8,643 bases of DNA from Alphaproteobacteria bacterium (GCA_023269645.1 JAHFPR010000079.1:1-8643); one strand, 5' to 3'. Shown: positions 1 through 5,911, counted from the first letter of the stretch. Translations and numbers: made by a program. Notes: generated by a model not told the origin, from the letters alone.

Positions 1-56
1 AAATTTCCAACCGGTGCGCGAAGTGCCTCGACGATAACGATGGAGGGTTGGGGCAT
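1..56 (-). CDS. Thiolase (acetyl-CoA C-acetyltransferase, phaA-like), N-terminal fragment cut by window edge
   Basis: Only the first 18 codons and two bases are present. They read MPQPSIVIVEALRAPVGN, which matches the start of thiolases (a short hydrophobic beta strand ending in an R-[TA]-P-[VF]-G motif). An AAGGAG ribosome binding site lies six bases before the ATG. The gene follows phaC on the same strand after a 91-base gap that is mostly an inverted repeat. In PHA operons such a thiolase condenses two acetyl-CoA into acetoacetyl-CoA, the first step towards 3-hydroxybutyryl-CoA, so the context favours PhaA. The catalytic residues lie outside the window. A degradative thiolase cannot be excluded from 18 residues. 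Confidence 0.72.
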   Translation of the reverse strand, partial: MPQPSIVIVEALRAPVGN

Positions 57-78
57 GGTATTCTCCTTGAATAGATGA

Positions 79-144
79 CGGATGACAGATTATGGATGAT
101 GGAACAAGATTTTCCATCATCTATCATCCATAATCCATTATCCG
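79..144. repeat. Imperfect inverted repeat (hairpin) between phaC and the thiolase gene
   Basis: The left arm is 79-104 and the right arm 112-144, with a seven-base loop at 105-111. The inner ten base pairs (GATGATGGAA with TTCCATCATC) are perfect. Further out the arms match through CGGAT and GATTATGGATGAT with a few mismatches, and the right arm carries one extra seven-base GATGATA-type unit. The element starts four bases after the phaC stop codon and ends about 20 bases before the thiolase ribosome binding site. It could act as a partial terminator, an mRNA-stabilising hairpin, or be a dispersed REP-like or MITE-like repeat. No run of T follows it on the minus strand, so it is not a classical terminator. 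Confidence 0.75.
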
Positions 145-147
145 GTT

Positions 148-1227
148 TTACAAGCCCCGCAGCCACTTGGCAAGAGGCAACCACAGATGATCCTTCGCCT
201 GCCGCCCCACCACCATGCCCACGTGCCCGGCAGGAGGGTGGATGGTTACGGCATTCGGAATCGCCTTCGAGAGTGCCCCGCCGCAGAGCGGAGGCACGAT
301 GCAATCCCGCTGGCCGAGGACGATGAATGTGGGAACGCTGACCTGCGCCGGACTCACTATTTCGCCCCCCACTTTCCACTCCAGGCGGGCGGGCGTATTG
401 CGCGCCGCCCAGTCAATGAACGCTGTGCGGGCGCACTGTGCGGTAAGTGCCACGCCGTCGCGTAGCCAGTGTTCGCGCTCCATGAACGCCCGGTATTCCT
501 CGCTCCCCGCCTCCATTGTGGCGAAGCGGATATATTTCTCATGCACCGGCCACGGATTCGCCAGATAGAGCAGGTGGTACACCAGCGCGCCTGGTACGAC
601 GGGATTGGTGCTGAGGAATTCCTCGAATGCGCCAGCAAAAATCTCCGCGCCGGGCATTTGCGCCGCATCCGGACTGTGAAAATCCCACGGTGTGCCGATA
701 AGTGCCAGCCCCGTTACCTTCGCAGGCTTCCGCAGCGAAGCGGCGAGTGCCATCATCCCACCCATGCAATAGCCCGCCAGCATCACCTTGCCGGGGATGC
801 TTTCCAGCGCGCACTCCAGCCGCGTGGTATAATCCGCCATGCCGAAACGCTGCTCCTTTTCTCCCGGATCGCCCCAATCCATCAGTAAACAGCGAAAACC
901 CTGCTGTTTGAGGAAGCGGATCATGCTTTTATCGGGCGCGAGATCGAAAATATATGCGCGGTTGATGAGCGAGGGGACGAAAAGAATCGTGAGCGGATGC
1001 CGCGCTCCGGATGCTGCCACCCCATAATCCAGCAACTGCGAGGAGCCTTCCTGCCACAGCACATTGGCGCGGCTGGCCTTCCGCGTGTATTCCTGTCGCT
1101 CGAACCTGTCTATGCCCTCAGCCAGCGCGGCGATACGCTCCGCCCCGGCCTGCGCGAGCGCGGAATGGAGCGCGTTCCCGTTTACCCCATCCAGCTGCTT
1201 AAGCAGTGTGGCGGCACTTGGCCGCAA
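148..1227 (-). CDS. phaC: Poly(3-hydroxyalkanoate) synthase catalytic subunit (class III-like PhaC)
   Basis: This alpha/beta-hydrolase-fold enzyme polymerises 3-hydroxyacyl-CoA into PHA at the granule surface. The lipase-like box GYCMGG carries the nucleophile Cys154. Asp308 (in GQRDCIVPP) and His335 (in PPAGHVGM) complete the Cys-Asp-His triad. The stretch VPSLINRAYIFDL...DWGDP and the later EHWLRDGVALT are typical of short synthases. With the TTG start at 1227 the protein has 359 residues, the usual class III/IV size. The same frame stays open to an ATG at 1347, but that part overlaps the upstream gene and reads like an out-of-frame shadow. The TTG has GGAG seven bases upstream, inside the end of the preceding gene, which suggests translational coupling across a 29-base overlap. 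A frameshift joining the two reading frames is the alternative. Family assignment is secure; the start is less so. Confidence 0.88.
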   Translation of the reverse strand: MRPSAATLLKQLDGVNGNALHSALAQAGAERIAALAEGIDRFERQEYTRKASRANVLWQEGSSQLLDYGVAASGARHPLTILFVPSLINRAYIFDLAPDKSMIRFLKQQGFRCLLMDWGDPGEKEQRFGMADYTTRLECALESIPGKVMLAGYCMGGMMALAASLRKPAKVTGLALIGTPWDFHSPDAAQMPGAEIFAGAFEEFLSTNPVVPGALVYHLLYLANPWPVHEKYIRFATMEAGSEEYRAFMEREHWLRDGVALTAQCARTAFIDWAARNTPARLEWKVGGEIVSPAQVSVPTFIVLGQRDCIVPPLCGGALSKAIPNAVTIHPPAGHVGMVVGRQAKDHLWLPLAKWLRGL

Positions 1228-1513
1228 GCTGCCGCTCCAGGGCAGCCAGCCGCGCTTCGCACTCTCCAAGGCGGCGTTCGAGCTTAAGCACGGCAGCGTC
1301 GCCATTGCCAGATACAGGGGCTTGGGCATGGGGTTGGGTTGCGGCATATGTTTGCATCAGGGTGAGGTAGGATTGCTGCATCAGCCGGAAATTATCAAGC
1401 ATTTTCCCAGCCATCTGCGGGTCTTTCATGCTATGCGAAATCTGAAGCTGCCAGAGTTCAAGGAACTGATCGGCGAGGGCTTGTGTGGGGTCTGGGTCGT
1501 TAGATACAGACAT
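1199..1513 (-). CDS. Small coiled-coil protein upstream of phaC, possible PHA synthase accessory subunit (PhaE/PhaR-like)
   Basis: The product has 104 residues. The N-terminal part is helical (ALADQFLELWQLQISHSM), the middle has MLDNFRLMQQSYLTLMQTY, and a Pro/Ala/Gly linker leads to a C-terminal coiled coil (LKLERRLGECEARLAALERQL, about residues 77-97). Short class III and IV synthases need a partner subunit, PhaE or PhaR, and a small helical protein directly upstream of and overlapping phaC fits that role. It is much shorter than typical PhaE (about 360) or PhaR (about 200). Its coiled-coil end could also be the true N-terminal extension of PhaC if a frameshift is present. No good Shine-Dalgarno precedes the ATG at 1513, and I see no clear promoter in the 117 bases up to the tRNA gene. 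Subunit identity is inferred from position and composition. Confidence 0.68.
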   Translation of the reverse strand: MSVSNDPDPTQALADQFLELWQLQISHSMKDPQMAGKMLDNFRLMQQSYLTLMQTYAATQPHAQAPVSGNGDAAVLKLERRLGECEARLAALERQLAAKCRHTA

Positions 1514-1589
1514 AAAGAAGCCGATGTTGCAATGAACCAGGCGAGGCTAGAAAGCCGAGTCCTTTAGTCGGCGAAGCCGTCAGGCTCAT

Positions 1590-1613
1590 CGTGTCGGCAA
1601 GCAGGCCAACACG
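1590..1613 (-). other. Stem-loop between tRNA-Asp and the pha operon
   Basis: On the minus strand CGTGTTGGC pairs with GCCGACACG over nine base pairs (one G-T) around a six-base loop. It sits 17 bases downstream of the tRNA 3' end. No T run follows, so it looks more like a processing or stability structure than an intrinsic terminator. A second small hairpin (CGGC-TTC-GCCG) follows at about 1568-1578. Together they fill most of the spacer to the next gene. Confidence 0.5.
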
Positions 1614-1630
1614 GGAGTGTACTAAAAGAA

Positions 1631-1707
<77 letters not shown>

Positions 1708-1739
1708 ATATTATACCCCATAGGGCAAAGCGGAGGCAC

Positions 1740-1767
1740 ACTATAGACAGGCCGGAAAAAATTGCAA
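1740..1767 (-). promoter_or_regulatory. Promoter of the tRNA-Asp gene
   Basis: On the minus strand a -35 box TTGCAA (1767-1762) is separated by 16 bases from a -10 box TATAGT (1745-1740). This resembles housekeeping sigma-70-type tRNA promoters of alphaproteobacteria. The start point would fall near 1733, giving a 5' leader of about 26 bases before the mature tRNA. As no terminator is obvious after the tRNA, transcription from here could run on into the pha operon. Confidence 0.65.
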
Positions 1768-1833
1768 GCGTAATACTTGAATCCATCATTAACTGCTGGC
1801 TAAGCGGGGATGTTCCGGATAAAATACCACGCC

Positions 1834-2049
1834 ATGACGGGAAAAGATAACGAACATAGCGGTTCCGGTTCAGGCAGAAGCGCGGGCGGGGGCGGCAACC
1901 GGCGATCCGACAGTGATCGCCGCAGCGGGGGTGAACGTCGCCGCAAGCAGGAGCTTTTCAACTACGGCAAGGAAAAGATACACGACCGCCGCACCGGGGC
2001 GGAACGCCGCAAAGGCCCCCGGCGCAGGGAAGAACAGGACGACTGGTAA
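1834..2049 (+). CDS. Small Arg/Gly-rich basic protein of unknown function, upstream of cobS
   Basis: Counted from the ATG at 1834 the protein has 71 residues; an in-frame ATG at 1810 would give 79. Neither start has a convincing ribosome binding site, so the choice is open. After a Ser/Gly-rich N terminus (HSGSGSGRSAGGGG) come two copies of one unit, SDRRSGGERRRK and HDRRTGAERRKG, separated by QELFNYGKEKI, then PRRREEQDDW. I do not recognise a family. Short DRR/ERR-type motifs occur in many alphaproteobacterial small proteins and linkers, and the charge would suit nucleic-acid or protein binding, but that is conjecture. The stop lies 14 bases before the cobS ATG, so the two are probably cotranscribed. 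Confidence 0.6.
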   Translation: MTGKDNEHSGSGSGRSAGGGGNRRSDSDRRSGGERRRKQELFNYGKEKIHDRRTGAERRKGPRRREEQDDW

Positions 2050-2063
2050 CATTCAGGAGCATC

Positions 2064-3071
2064 ATGGCAATACAGAAAAAAAACAGCGCAATATCAGGTA
2101 TGCCTGATACCACCATCAAGGTGAAAACAGTATTCGGGTTTGCCTCAAGCCTTGCTGCACCCGCCTTTTCCTCCTCGGAGGCTAGCGGTGCGCCGGAGCA
2201 CGTACCCGCCATTGACCCCAGCTATTCCTTCGACCCGAAAACCACGGAGGCCATCCTCGCCGGGTTCGCGCGGAACCGCCGTGTGCTGGTGCAGGGCTGG
2301 CACGGTACGGGCAAATCCACGCACATCGAGCAAGTCGCCGCGCGGCTGAACTGGCCGCTTATCCGCATCAATCTGGATGGCCACGTCAGCCGCATTGATT
2401 TGATCGGGCGGGACGCCATCACGCTGCGTGAAGGCAAGCAGGTCACCGAATTCCGCGAGGGCATCCTCCCCTGGGCGATGCAGCGCGGCATCGCGCTGGT
2501 GTTCGACGAATACGATGCGGGCAGGCCGGACGTGATGTTCGTGCTGCAACGGCTGCTGGAGGCCGAGGGCAAACTCACCCTCACCGAGCAGAACCGCGTC
2601 CTTACGCCGCACCCCGCTTTCCGCCTGTTCGCCACCGCCAACACGGTGGGGCTGGGCGATGCGACCGGCCTCTATCACGGCACGAATCCCATCAACCAGG
2701 GGCAGCTGGATCGCTGGAACATCGTGGCGCAGCTCGATTATCTTTCGGCGGAAAAGGAGGAAGCCATCATGCTCGCCCGGCTGCCCGGATACGCCACGCC
2801 GCAGGGGCACAAAACCATCAGGGCGATGGTGGTGATGGCCGCCCTCACCCGCGAGGGCTTCAAGCACGGCGAAATCTCCACGGTGATGTCGCCGCGCACC
2901 GTGCTAAGCTGGGCAGAAAACGCGGAGATTTTCGGCGACGTGGAACACGCCTTCCGCCTCAGCTTCCTCAACAAATGCGACCGCGCCGAGCGTTCCCTCA
3001 TCGCCGAATATTACCAACGCTGCTTCGGGGTGGATCTTCCGGAAGGCGCGGTGAAAGGGATGCTCAACTAA
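2064..3071 (+). CDS. cobS: CobS, AAA+ ATPase subunit of aerobic cobaltochelatase
   Basis: The product has 335 residues, close to the usual CobS length. The AAA+ core of MoxR/CobS type shows Walker A GWHGTGKST at residues 78-86 (Lys84), Walker B ALVFDEYD with Asp148 and Glu149, and the sensor-1 strand LFATANT ending near Asn193. The segment GQLDRWNI and the CobS-typical lines INLDGHVSRIDLIGRD and LYHGTNPINQGQ support the name. In the aerobic cobalamin pathway CobS forms a ring with CobT and drives CobN to insert cobalt into hydrogenobyrinic acid a,c-diamide. An AGGAG sits four bases before the ATG at 2064. The gene is followed after 23 bases by an unknown small gene and then by cobT. No cobN is present in the window. 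Confidence 0.93.
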   Translation: MAIQKKNSAISGMPDTTIKVKTVFGFASSLAAPAFSSSEASGAPEHVPAIDPSYSFDPKTTEAILAGFARNRRVLVQGWHGTGKSTHIEQVAARLNWPLIRINLDGHVSRIDLIGRDAITLREGKQVTEFREGILPWAMQRGIALVFDEYDAGRPDVMFVLQRLLEAEGKLTLTEQNRVLTPHPAFRLFATANTVGLGDATGLYHGTNPINQGQLDRWNIVAQLDYLSAEKEEAIMLARLPGYATPQGHKTIRAMVVMAALTREGFKHGEISTVMSPRTVLSWAENAEIFGDVEHAFRLSFLNKCDRAERSLIAEYYQRCFGVDLPEGAVKGMLN

Positions 3072-3094
3072 ACAGGAAAAACAAGGAGAAAACC

Positions 3095-3385
3095 ATGCCC
3101 ACCAAAAAACTCGCCATTGAGAATTATCCGAAGCTGCTGAAGGAATACGGGCTTCCGAAAAATACGCCGCATGAGCTGGTGCTCGAACTGCTGGAGATGC
3201 TCGATAAAAAGCGCATCCCGCATGACGACGCCGCGCGGGTGGAGCCGGTGCTGGCGGCATCCCGCCTGTGGGCATGGGCGACCTCTGAACATCAGCCTTC
3301 ATTGAAGAAAGAGGCCGCCGAAATCGCGCAGGAGTTCAATCTCGATACGTTCGCGCGCCGGATTTCCCGGCTGTTCGGGGCGTAA
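3095..3385 (+). CDS. Uncharacterised 96-residue helical protein between cobS and cobT
   Basis: The ATG at 3095 has a strong AAGGAG six bases upstream. The frame is open further upstream but overlaps cobS there and has no signal. The 96-residue product looks all-helical and soluble, with no signal peptide or membrane segment. It contains LAIENYPKLLKEYGLP, ELVLELLEMLDKKRIP, VEPVLAASRLWAWATSE and a C-terminal LDTFARRISRLFGA. No cysteines or metal-binding motif are visible. I do not recognise the family. The position between two genes whose products form one complex suggests a related role, for example an adaptor of the CobS/CobT ATPase. This is inference from context only. Confidence 0.85.
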   Translation: MPTKKLAIENYPKLLKEYGLPKNTPHELVLELLEMLDKKRIPHDDAARVEPVLAASRLWAWATSEHQPSLKKEAAEIAQEFNLDTFARRISRLFGA

Positions 3386-3392
3386 GTTTATC

Positions 3393-3531
3393 CGTCATCG
3401 CGAGGCTGCGGAGCAGCCGTGGCGATCCAGTCCCGGGTCGGGCGCATTCGCCTCTTCACGGCTCGGCTGGCACGGGATGACAGTTTTTATGGACTGGATT
3501 GCTTCGGCACTAAAGTGCCTCGCAATGACGA
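3393..3531. repeat. Composite palindromic repeat (REP-like) between the 96-residue gene and cobT
   Basis: Two outward arms, 3393-3433 and 3491-3531, are inverted copies of each other. Both share CGTCAT[CT]GCGAGGC and C[AG]ATCCAGTCC. Each arm also has its own small hairpin: GGCTGC-GGA-GCAGCC in the left arm and GGCAC-TTTA-GTGCC in the right. The middle (3434-3490) has a further TCCCG...CGGGA pairing. The GTCATTGCGAGG...GCAATCCAGTCC pattern is a widespread dispersed intergenic repeat in alphaproteobacteria and other bacteria. It lies between the stop of the 96-residue gene and the cobT start, so it may modulate cobT expression or simply be an inserted repeat. Confidence 0.85.
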
Positions 3532-3552
3532 TGAATTTTGAGTGTATTTATT

Positions 3553-5397
3553 ATGACCACCGAAGATAAAACCGCCCTCGAACGCTTCCGGCGGGAACTG
3601 GAGGGAACTTTCCGCGCCCTCTCCGGCCAGCCGAAAGCGCAGCTTGCTTTTCCCGTGGTCTCGCTCGATAGCTTGAGCACCAGTTATTATAATCCCGCCG
3701 CGCAGGCTGCCATTATCCCCCTGCCGCCGGAGCCTTCGCCCGCGCAGCTTTCCTGGGCGCGCGGCGAGGCCGATGCGCTCGCGCTTTACCTGCGGCATCA
3801 TGATACGAAATTGCCCTCCCTCGCCGACGGGAGGGAGTTCCACACCCGCCTCGAAGAAACGCGCTGCGAAGCCCTGGGTGCAACGGCAATGCAGGGTGTC
3901 GCGGGGAATTTACGTGCGCGGTGGGATGCGCGCCTGCGCGAGCGCGGCTGGCATACCGCGACCGGGATTAAAGATATTCCTGTTGCGGAAACGGCCTCGC
4001 TGCTGGCATATGAAGCGATGGTGGGGGAGGCCGCGCTTCCGCCCGCCAGCGCGAAAATCCTGAAAACCATCGGCGCGGGGATCCGCCATAAAATCGCTGC
4101 GGAACTCGCCCGCCTCCCCGAAGCGATGCAGAATCAGGCGGCTTATGCGCACATCGTGAACCGCATGGCAGAATTGTTATTCGCGGCGGAGGGGGAGGCG
4201 GAATCCACCGAAACCCGCGAGTACGAAGCCCCGCCGGAGAGTGCCACGGGCGGCAAGCCTTCGGGCGAGGAAAATCTCCAGGCCGCGCCGAAAAAATCCT
4301 CGGCGGAAAAGCAGAAATCGCAGGAAGCGCACTCCGCCCTTGAAGCCGCGCGCGGCAATCCGGAGGCGGAGGAGCAAACATCGGAAGCCAAAACCCCCGG
4401 CACATATGACCGCCCGCATCCGCAAGCCTCCAAAAAATACCCGCCTTACCGCGCGTTCACCACGGAGTTTGACCGCATTGTTCCCGCCGCCTGGCTCGCC
4501 ACCACGGAGGAACGCCGCCGCCTGCGGGCTGCTCTCGATCAGAAGCTGGAGGAACTGCACGACATCACCGCGCGGCTGGCGGCCAAGCTCCAGCGACGGC
4601 TGCAGGCCACACAGGTGCGAAGCTGGGATTTTCATATGGAGGAGGGCATTCTCGACCCCGCGAAACTGCCCGCCATCATCATGGATCCTGCCTACCCCTA
4701 TCCCTATAAATGGGAGCGTGAGGCGGAATACAAGCATACAGTGGTTTCCATCCTGCTCGATAATTCCGGCTCGATGCGCGGGCGGCCAATCACGATGGCA
4801 GCCATCTGCGCGGACATTCTCGCGCGGACGCTGGAACGCTGCGGCGTAAAGGTGGAAGTGCTCGGCTTCACCACCGACGAATGGAAGGGTGGAAAATCCC
4901 GCAAGGCATGGCTGGCAGCGGGTGAACCGTCATTTCCGGGGCGGCTCAACGATCTGCTGCACATTGTTTATAAGGATGCGAACATCGCCTATCGCCGCGC
5001 GCGCGAGAATTTCGGCGTGATGATGAAGGAGGGGCTGCTGAAGGAAAACATTGACGGCGAGGCGATTTTATGGGCTTACGACAGGCTGCTTGCCCGCCCG
5101 GAAGCGCGCCGGATTCTGATGGTGATTTCAGACGGCGCGCCAGTGGATGATGCTACGCTGAACGTGAACGGCGCGGGTTATCTGGATCGCCACCTGCGCG
5201 AAGTTATCCACCACATCGAACACGCGCATGAGGCGGAACTGATCGCCATCGGCATCGGCCATAACGTGACAGATTATTACACCCGTTCCGTAGTCATCCG
5301 CCATGTCGGGGAACTGGGCGAAGCAATGGTCGGGCAGCTTGCGGAGATGTTCGACGAAGGGGCAGACTGGAAGCGGCTGCGGGCGAAGACGCGGTGA
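3553..5397 (+). CDS. cobT: CobT, VWA-domain subunit of aerobic cobaltochelatase
   Basis: The product has 614 residues from the ATG at 3553, a normal CobT length. The N-terminal part (about 1-210) is helical. A charged Glu/Lys/Pro/Ala-rich linker of low complexity follows (about 212-293), then a conserved region (KKYPPYRAFTTEFD, WDFHMEEGILD) and a C-terminal von Willebrand A domain (about 395-600). The metal-ion-dependent adhesion site is intact: DNSGS at 403-407, Thr440/441 in LGFTTDEW, and Asp527 in MVISDG. CobT pairs with the CobS ring and couples ATP hydrolysis to cobalt insertion by CobN. A TTG at 3538 is a possible alternative start. Neither start has a good Shine-Dalgarno; only a weak GAG lies ten bases before the ATG. 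The right arm of the upstream repeat ends 21 bases before the ATG. A strong hairpin follows the gene. Confidence 0.92.
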   Translation: MTTEDKTALERFRRELEGTFRALSGQPKAQLAFPVVSLDSLSTSYYNPAAQAAIIPLPPEPSPAQLSWARGEADALALYLRHHDTKLPSLADGREFHTRLEETRCEALGATAMQGVAGNLRARWDARLRERGWHTATGIKDIPVAETASLLAYEAMVGEAALPPASAKILKTIGAGIRHKIAAELARLPEAMQNQAAYAHIVNRMAELLFAAEGEAESTETREYEAPPESATGGKPSGEENLQAAPKKSSAEKQKSQEAHSALEAARGNPEAEEQTSEAKTPGTYDRPHPQASKKYPPYRAFTTEFDRIVPAAWLATTEERRRLRAALDQKLEELHDITARLAAKLQRRLQATQVRSWDFHMEEGILDPAKLPAIIMDPAYPYPYKWEREAEYKHTVVSILLDNSGSMRGRPITMAAICADILARTLERCGVKVEVLGFTTDEWKGGKSRKAWLAAGEPSFPGRLNDLLHIVYKDANIAYRRARENFGVMMKEGLLKENIDGEAILWAYDRLLARPEARRILMVISDGAPVDDATLNVNGAGYLDRHLREVIHHIEHAHEAELIAIGIGHNVTDYYTRSVVIRHVGELGEAMVGQLAEMFDEGADWKRLRAKTR

Positions 5398-5443
5398 ATT
5401 TCGGGGGGGGAGATTTATAGAGCGGGGAGAGGTGGATAAGGAT

Positions 5444-5493
5444 GCCCCGGAGTGCCAAAAAAACTCGTGATGAGTATTTCGGTGCTCCGGGGC
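5444..5493. terminator. Strong hairpin between cobT and the minus-strand small gene, probable bidirectional terminator
   Basis: GCCCCGGAGTGCC (5444-5456) pairs with GGTGCTCCGGGGC (5481-5493). The stem has 13 pairs, two of them G-T, and the 24-base loop holds a second short stem (ACTC/GAGT). On the plus strand TTATTGTGTT follows, a modest T-rich tail suited to ending the cobS-cobT transcript. On the minus strand it lies 22 bases after the stop of the 51-residue gene, where convergent transcription would also end, though the tail there is poor in T. Confidence 0.7.
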
Positions 5494-5515
5494 TTATTGT
5501 GTTACATACTACCCG

Positions 5516-5671
5516 TTATCCTCCCGCACCAAGATCAAACAGACCGAGCTTGACCAGTTCGGCGAAGTCTGCCTGGCTGAGTTCATCTTCAGGGGAAAAC
5601 GGCAAGTCTTCTTCCTGAAGGGGGTGGTTGGACGCGAATGGGCTGCTTATTGTCTCGTCACTGGATTGCAT
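5516..5671 (-). CDS. Small acidic protein of 51 residues, function unknown
   Basis: On the minus strand an ATG at 5671 opens a 51-codon frame ending in TAA at 5516. The product starts MQSSDETISSPFASNHPLQ, continues with an acidic stretch (EEDLPFSPEDELSQ), and ends in a possible amphipathic helix, ADFAELVKLGLFDLGAGG. There is no signal peptide or membrane segment. A weak GGA lies seven bases before the start. Three points support a real gene: a coherent amphipathic end, a hairpin just after its stop, and an intergenic upstream region with a promoter-like sequence. Against it are the short length and weak ribosome binding site. I do not recognise a family. It is convergent with cobT and divergent from fadA. 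Confidence 0.5.
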   Translation of the reverse strand: MQSSDETISSPFASNHPLQEEDLPFSPEDELSQADFAELVKLGLFDLGAGG

Positions 5672-5702
5672 TTTTTTCCAATCTGTTCACGAGGCTGCGC
5701 TG

Positions 5703-5744
5703 TAACCTTAAATAAAAGAAGTGGGAAAAAACCACTGTAGGTTA
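5703..5744 (-). promoter_or_regulatory. Nested hairpin upstream of the 51-residue gene, possible attenuator
   Basis: On the minus strand an outer pair TAACCT/AGGTTA (5744-5739 with 5708-5703) encloses an inner hairpin, AGTGG-loop-CCACT (5736-5732 with 5724-5720). The inner hairpin is followed by the T-rich TCTTTTATTTAA, giving the outline of a weak intrinsic terminator on the minus strand. The inner stem has only five pairs. It overlaps the short Phe-rich frame at 5708-5764. Function is not established. Confidence 0.35.
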
Positions 5745-5764
5745 AAGAACAACCAAGTAAACAT
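5708..5764 (-). other. Possible 18-residue Phe/Trp-rich leader peptide
   Basis: An ATG at 5764 opens a short frame encoding MFTWLFFNLQWFFPTSFI. It has six Phe and two Trp in 18 codons and ends at 5708, 37 bases before the ATG of the 51-residue gene. It overlaps a hairpin followed by a T-rich run, the arrangement of amino-acid attenuators. No ribosome binding site is visible; if the promoter at 5769-5797 is used the message would be nearly leaderless. T-rich intergenic DNA yields Phe codons by chance, and the gene downstream is not an aromatic amino-acid gene, so this is tentative. Confidence 0.22.
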
Positions 5765-5768
5765 TGTG

Positions 5769-5797
5769 AGCCTACCATGAACAAAGTGGAAATGCAA
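5769..5797 (-). promoter_or_regulatory. Candidate minus-strand promoter for the 51-residue gene
   Basis: On the minus strand TTGCAT (5797-5792) and TAGGCT (5774-5769) are separated by 17 bases. This gives a reasonable sigma-70-type match and a start point near 5763. The untranslated region before the 51-residue gene would be about 90 bases and would contain the nested hairpin. Confidence 0.35.
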
Positions 5798-5854
5798 CGA
5801 TGTATTTAATAGCGTAGCAGCGTTTTCCGCTGCGGCGCAGCAGGAAAAACTCCT

Positions 5855-5882
5855 AGGACAACAGGCGGAAAACATATATACT
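5855..5882 (+). promoter_or_regulatory. Candidate promoter for the fadA-fadN operon
   Basis: AGGACA (5855-5860) and TATACT (5877-5882) lie 16 bases apart on the plus strand and would start transcription near 5889, some 23 bases before the fadA ATG. The -35 match is moderate. A six-pair hairpin (GCAGCG/CGCTGC) lies just upstream at about 5817-5833. I see no recognisable FadR or other operator. Confidence 0.38.
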
Positions 5883-5911
5883 TGCCAGGTGTTTCGAGGA
5901 GGAAGCCCGTC

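Noticed and set aside
75..326. 83-codon plus-strand frame at the left edge
   Set aside because: It begins inside the inverted repeat and continues antisense through the phaC C terminus, including the catalytic His and Asp codons.
1228..1347. N-terminal extension of phaC to the ATG at 1347
   Set aside because: The residues look like an out-of-frame reading of the convincing coiled-coil gene on the same strand, and the enzyme reaches normal family length from the TTG at 1227.
1710..1715. Perfect TATAAT on the minus strand just before tRNA-Asp
   Set aside because: A start point from this box would fall inside the mature tRNA; the TTGCAA/TATAGT pair at 1740-1767 gives a sensible leader.
2145..2867. 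240-codon minus-strand frame
   Set aside because: It is antisense to the conserved CobS ATPase core and matches no family.
4177..4849. Long frames on both strands within cobT (186 and 202 codons)
   Set aside because: They are Arg/Pro-rich or Gly/Arg-rich shadows of the GC-rich linker and VWA region of cobT.
5778..5810. Ten-codon plus-strand frame (MNKVEMQRCI) before fadA
   Set aside because: It is too short, lacks a ribosome binding site and lies upstream of the likely fadA transcription start.
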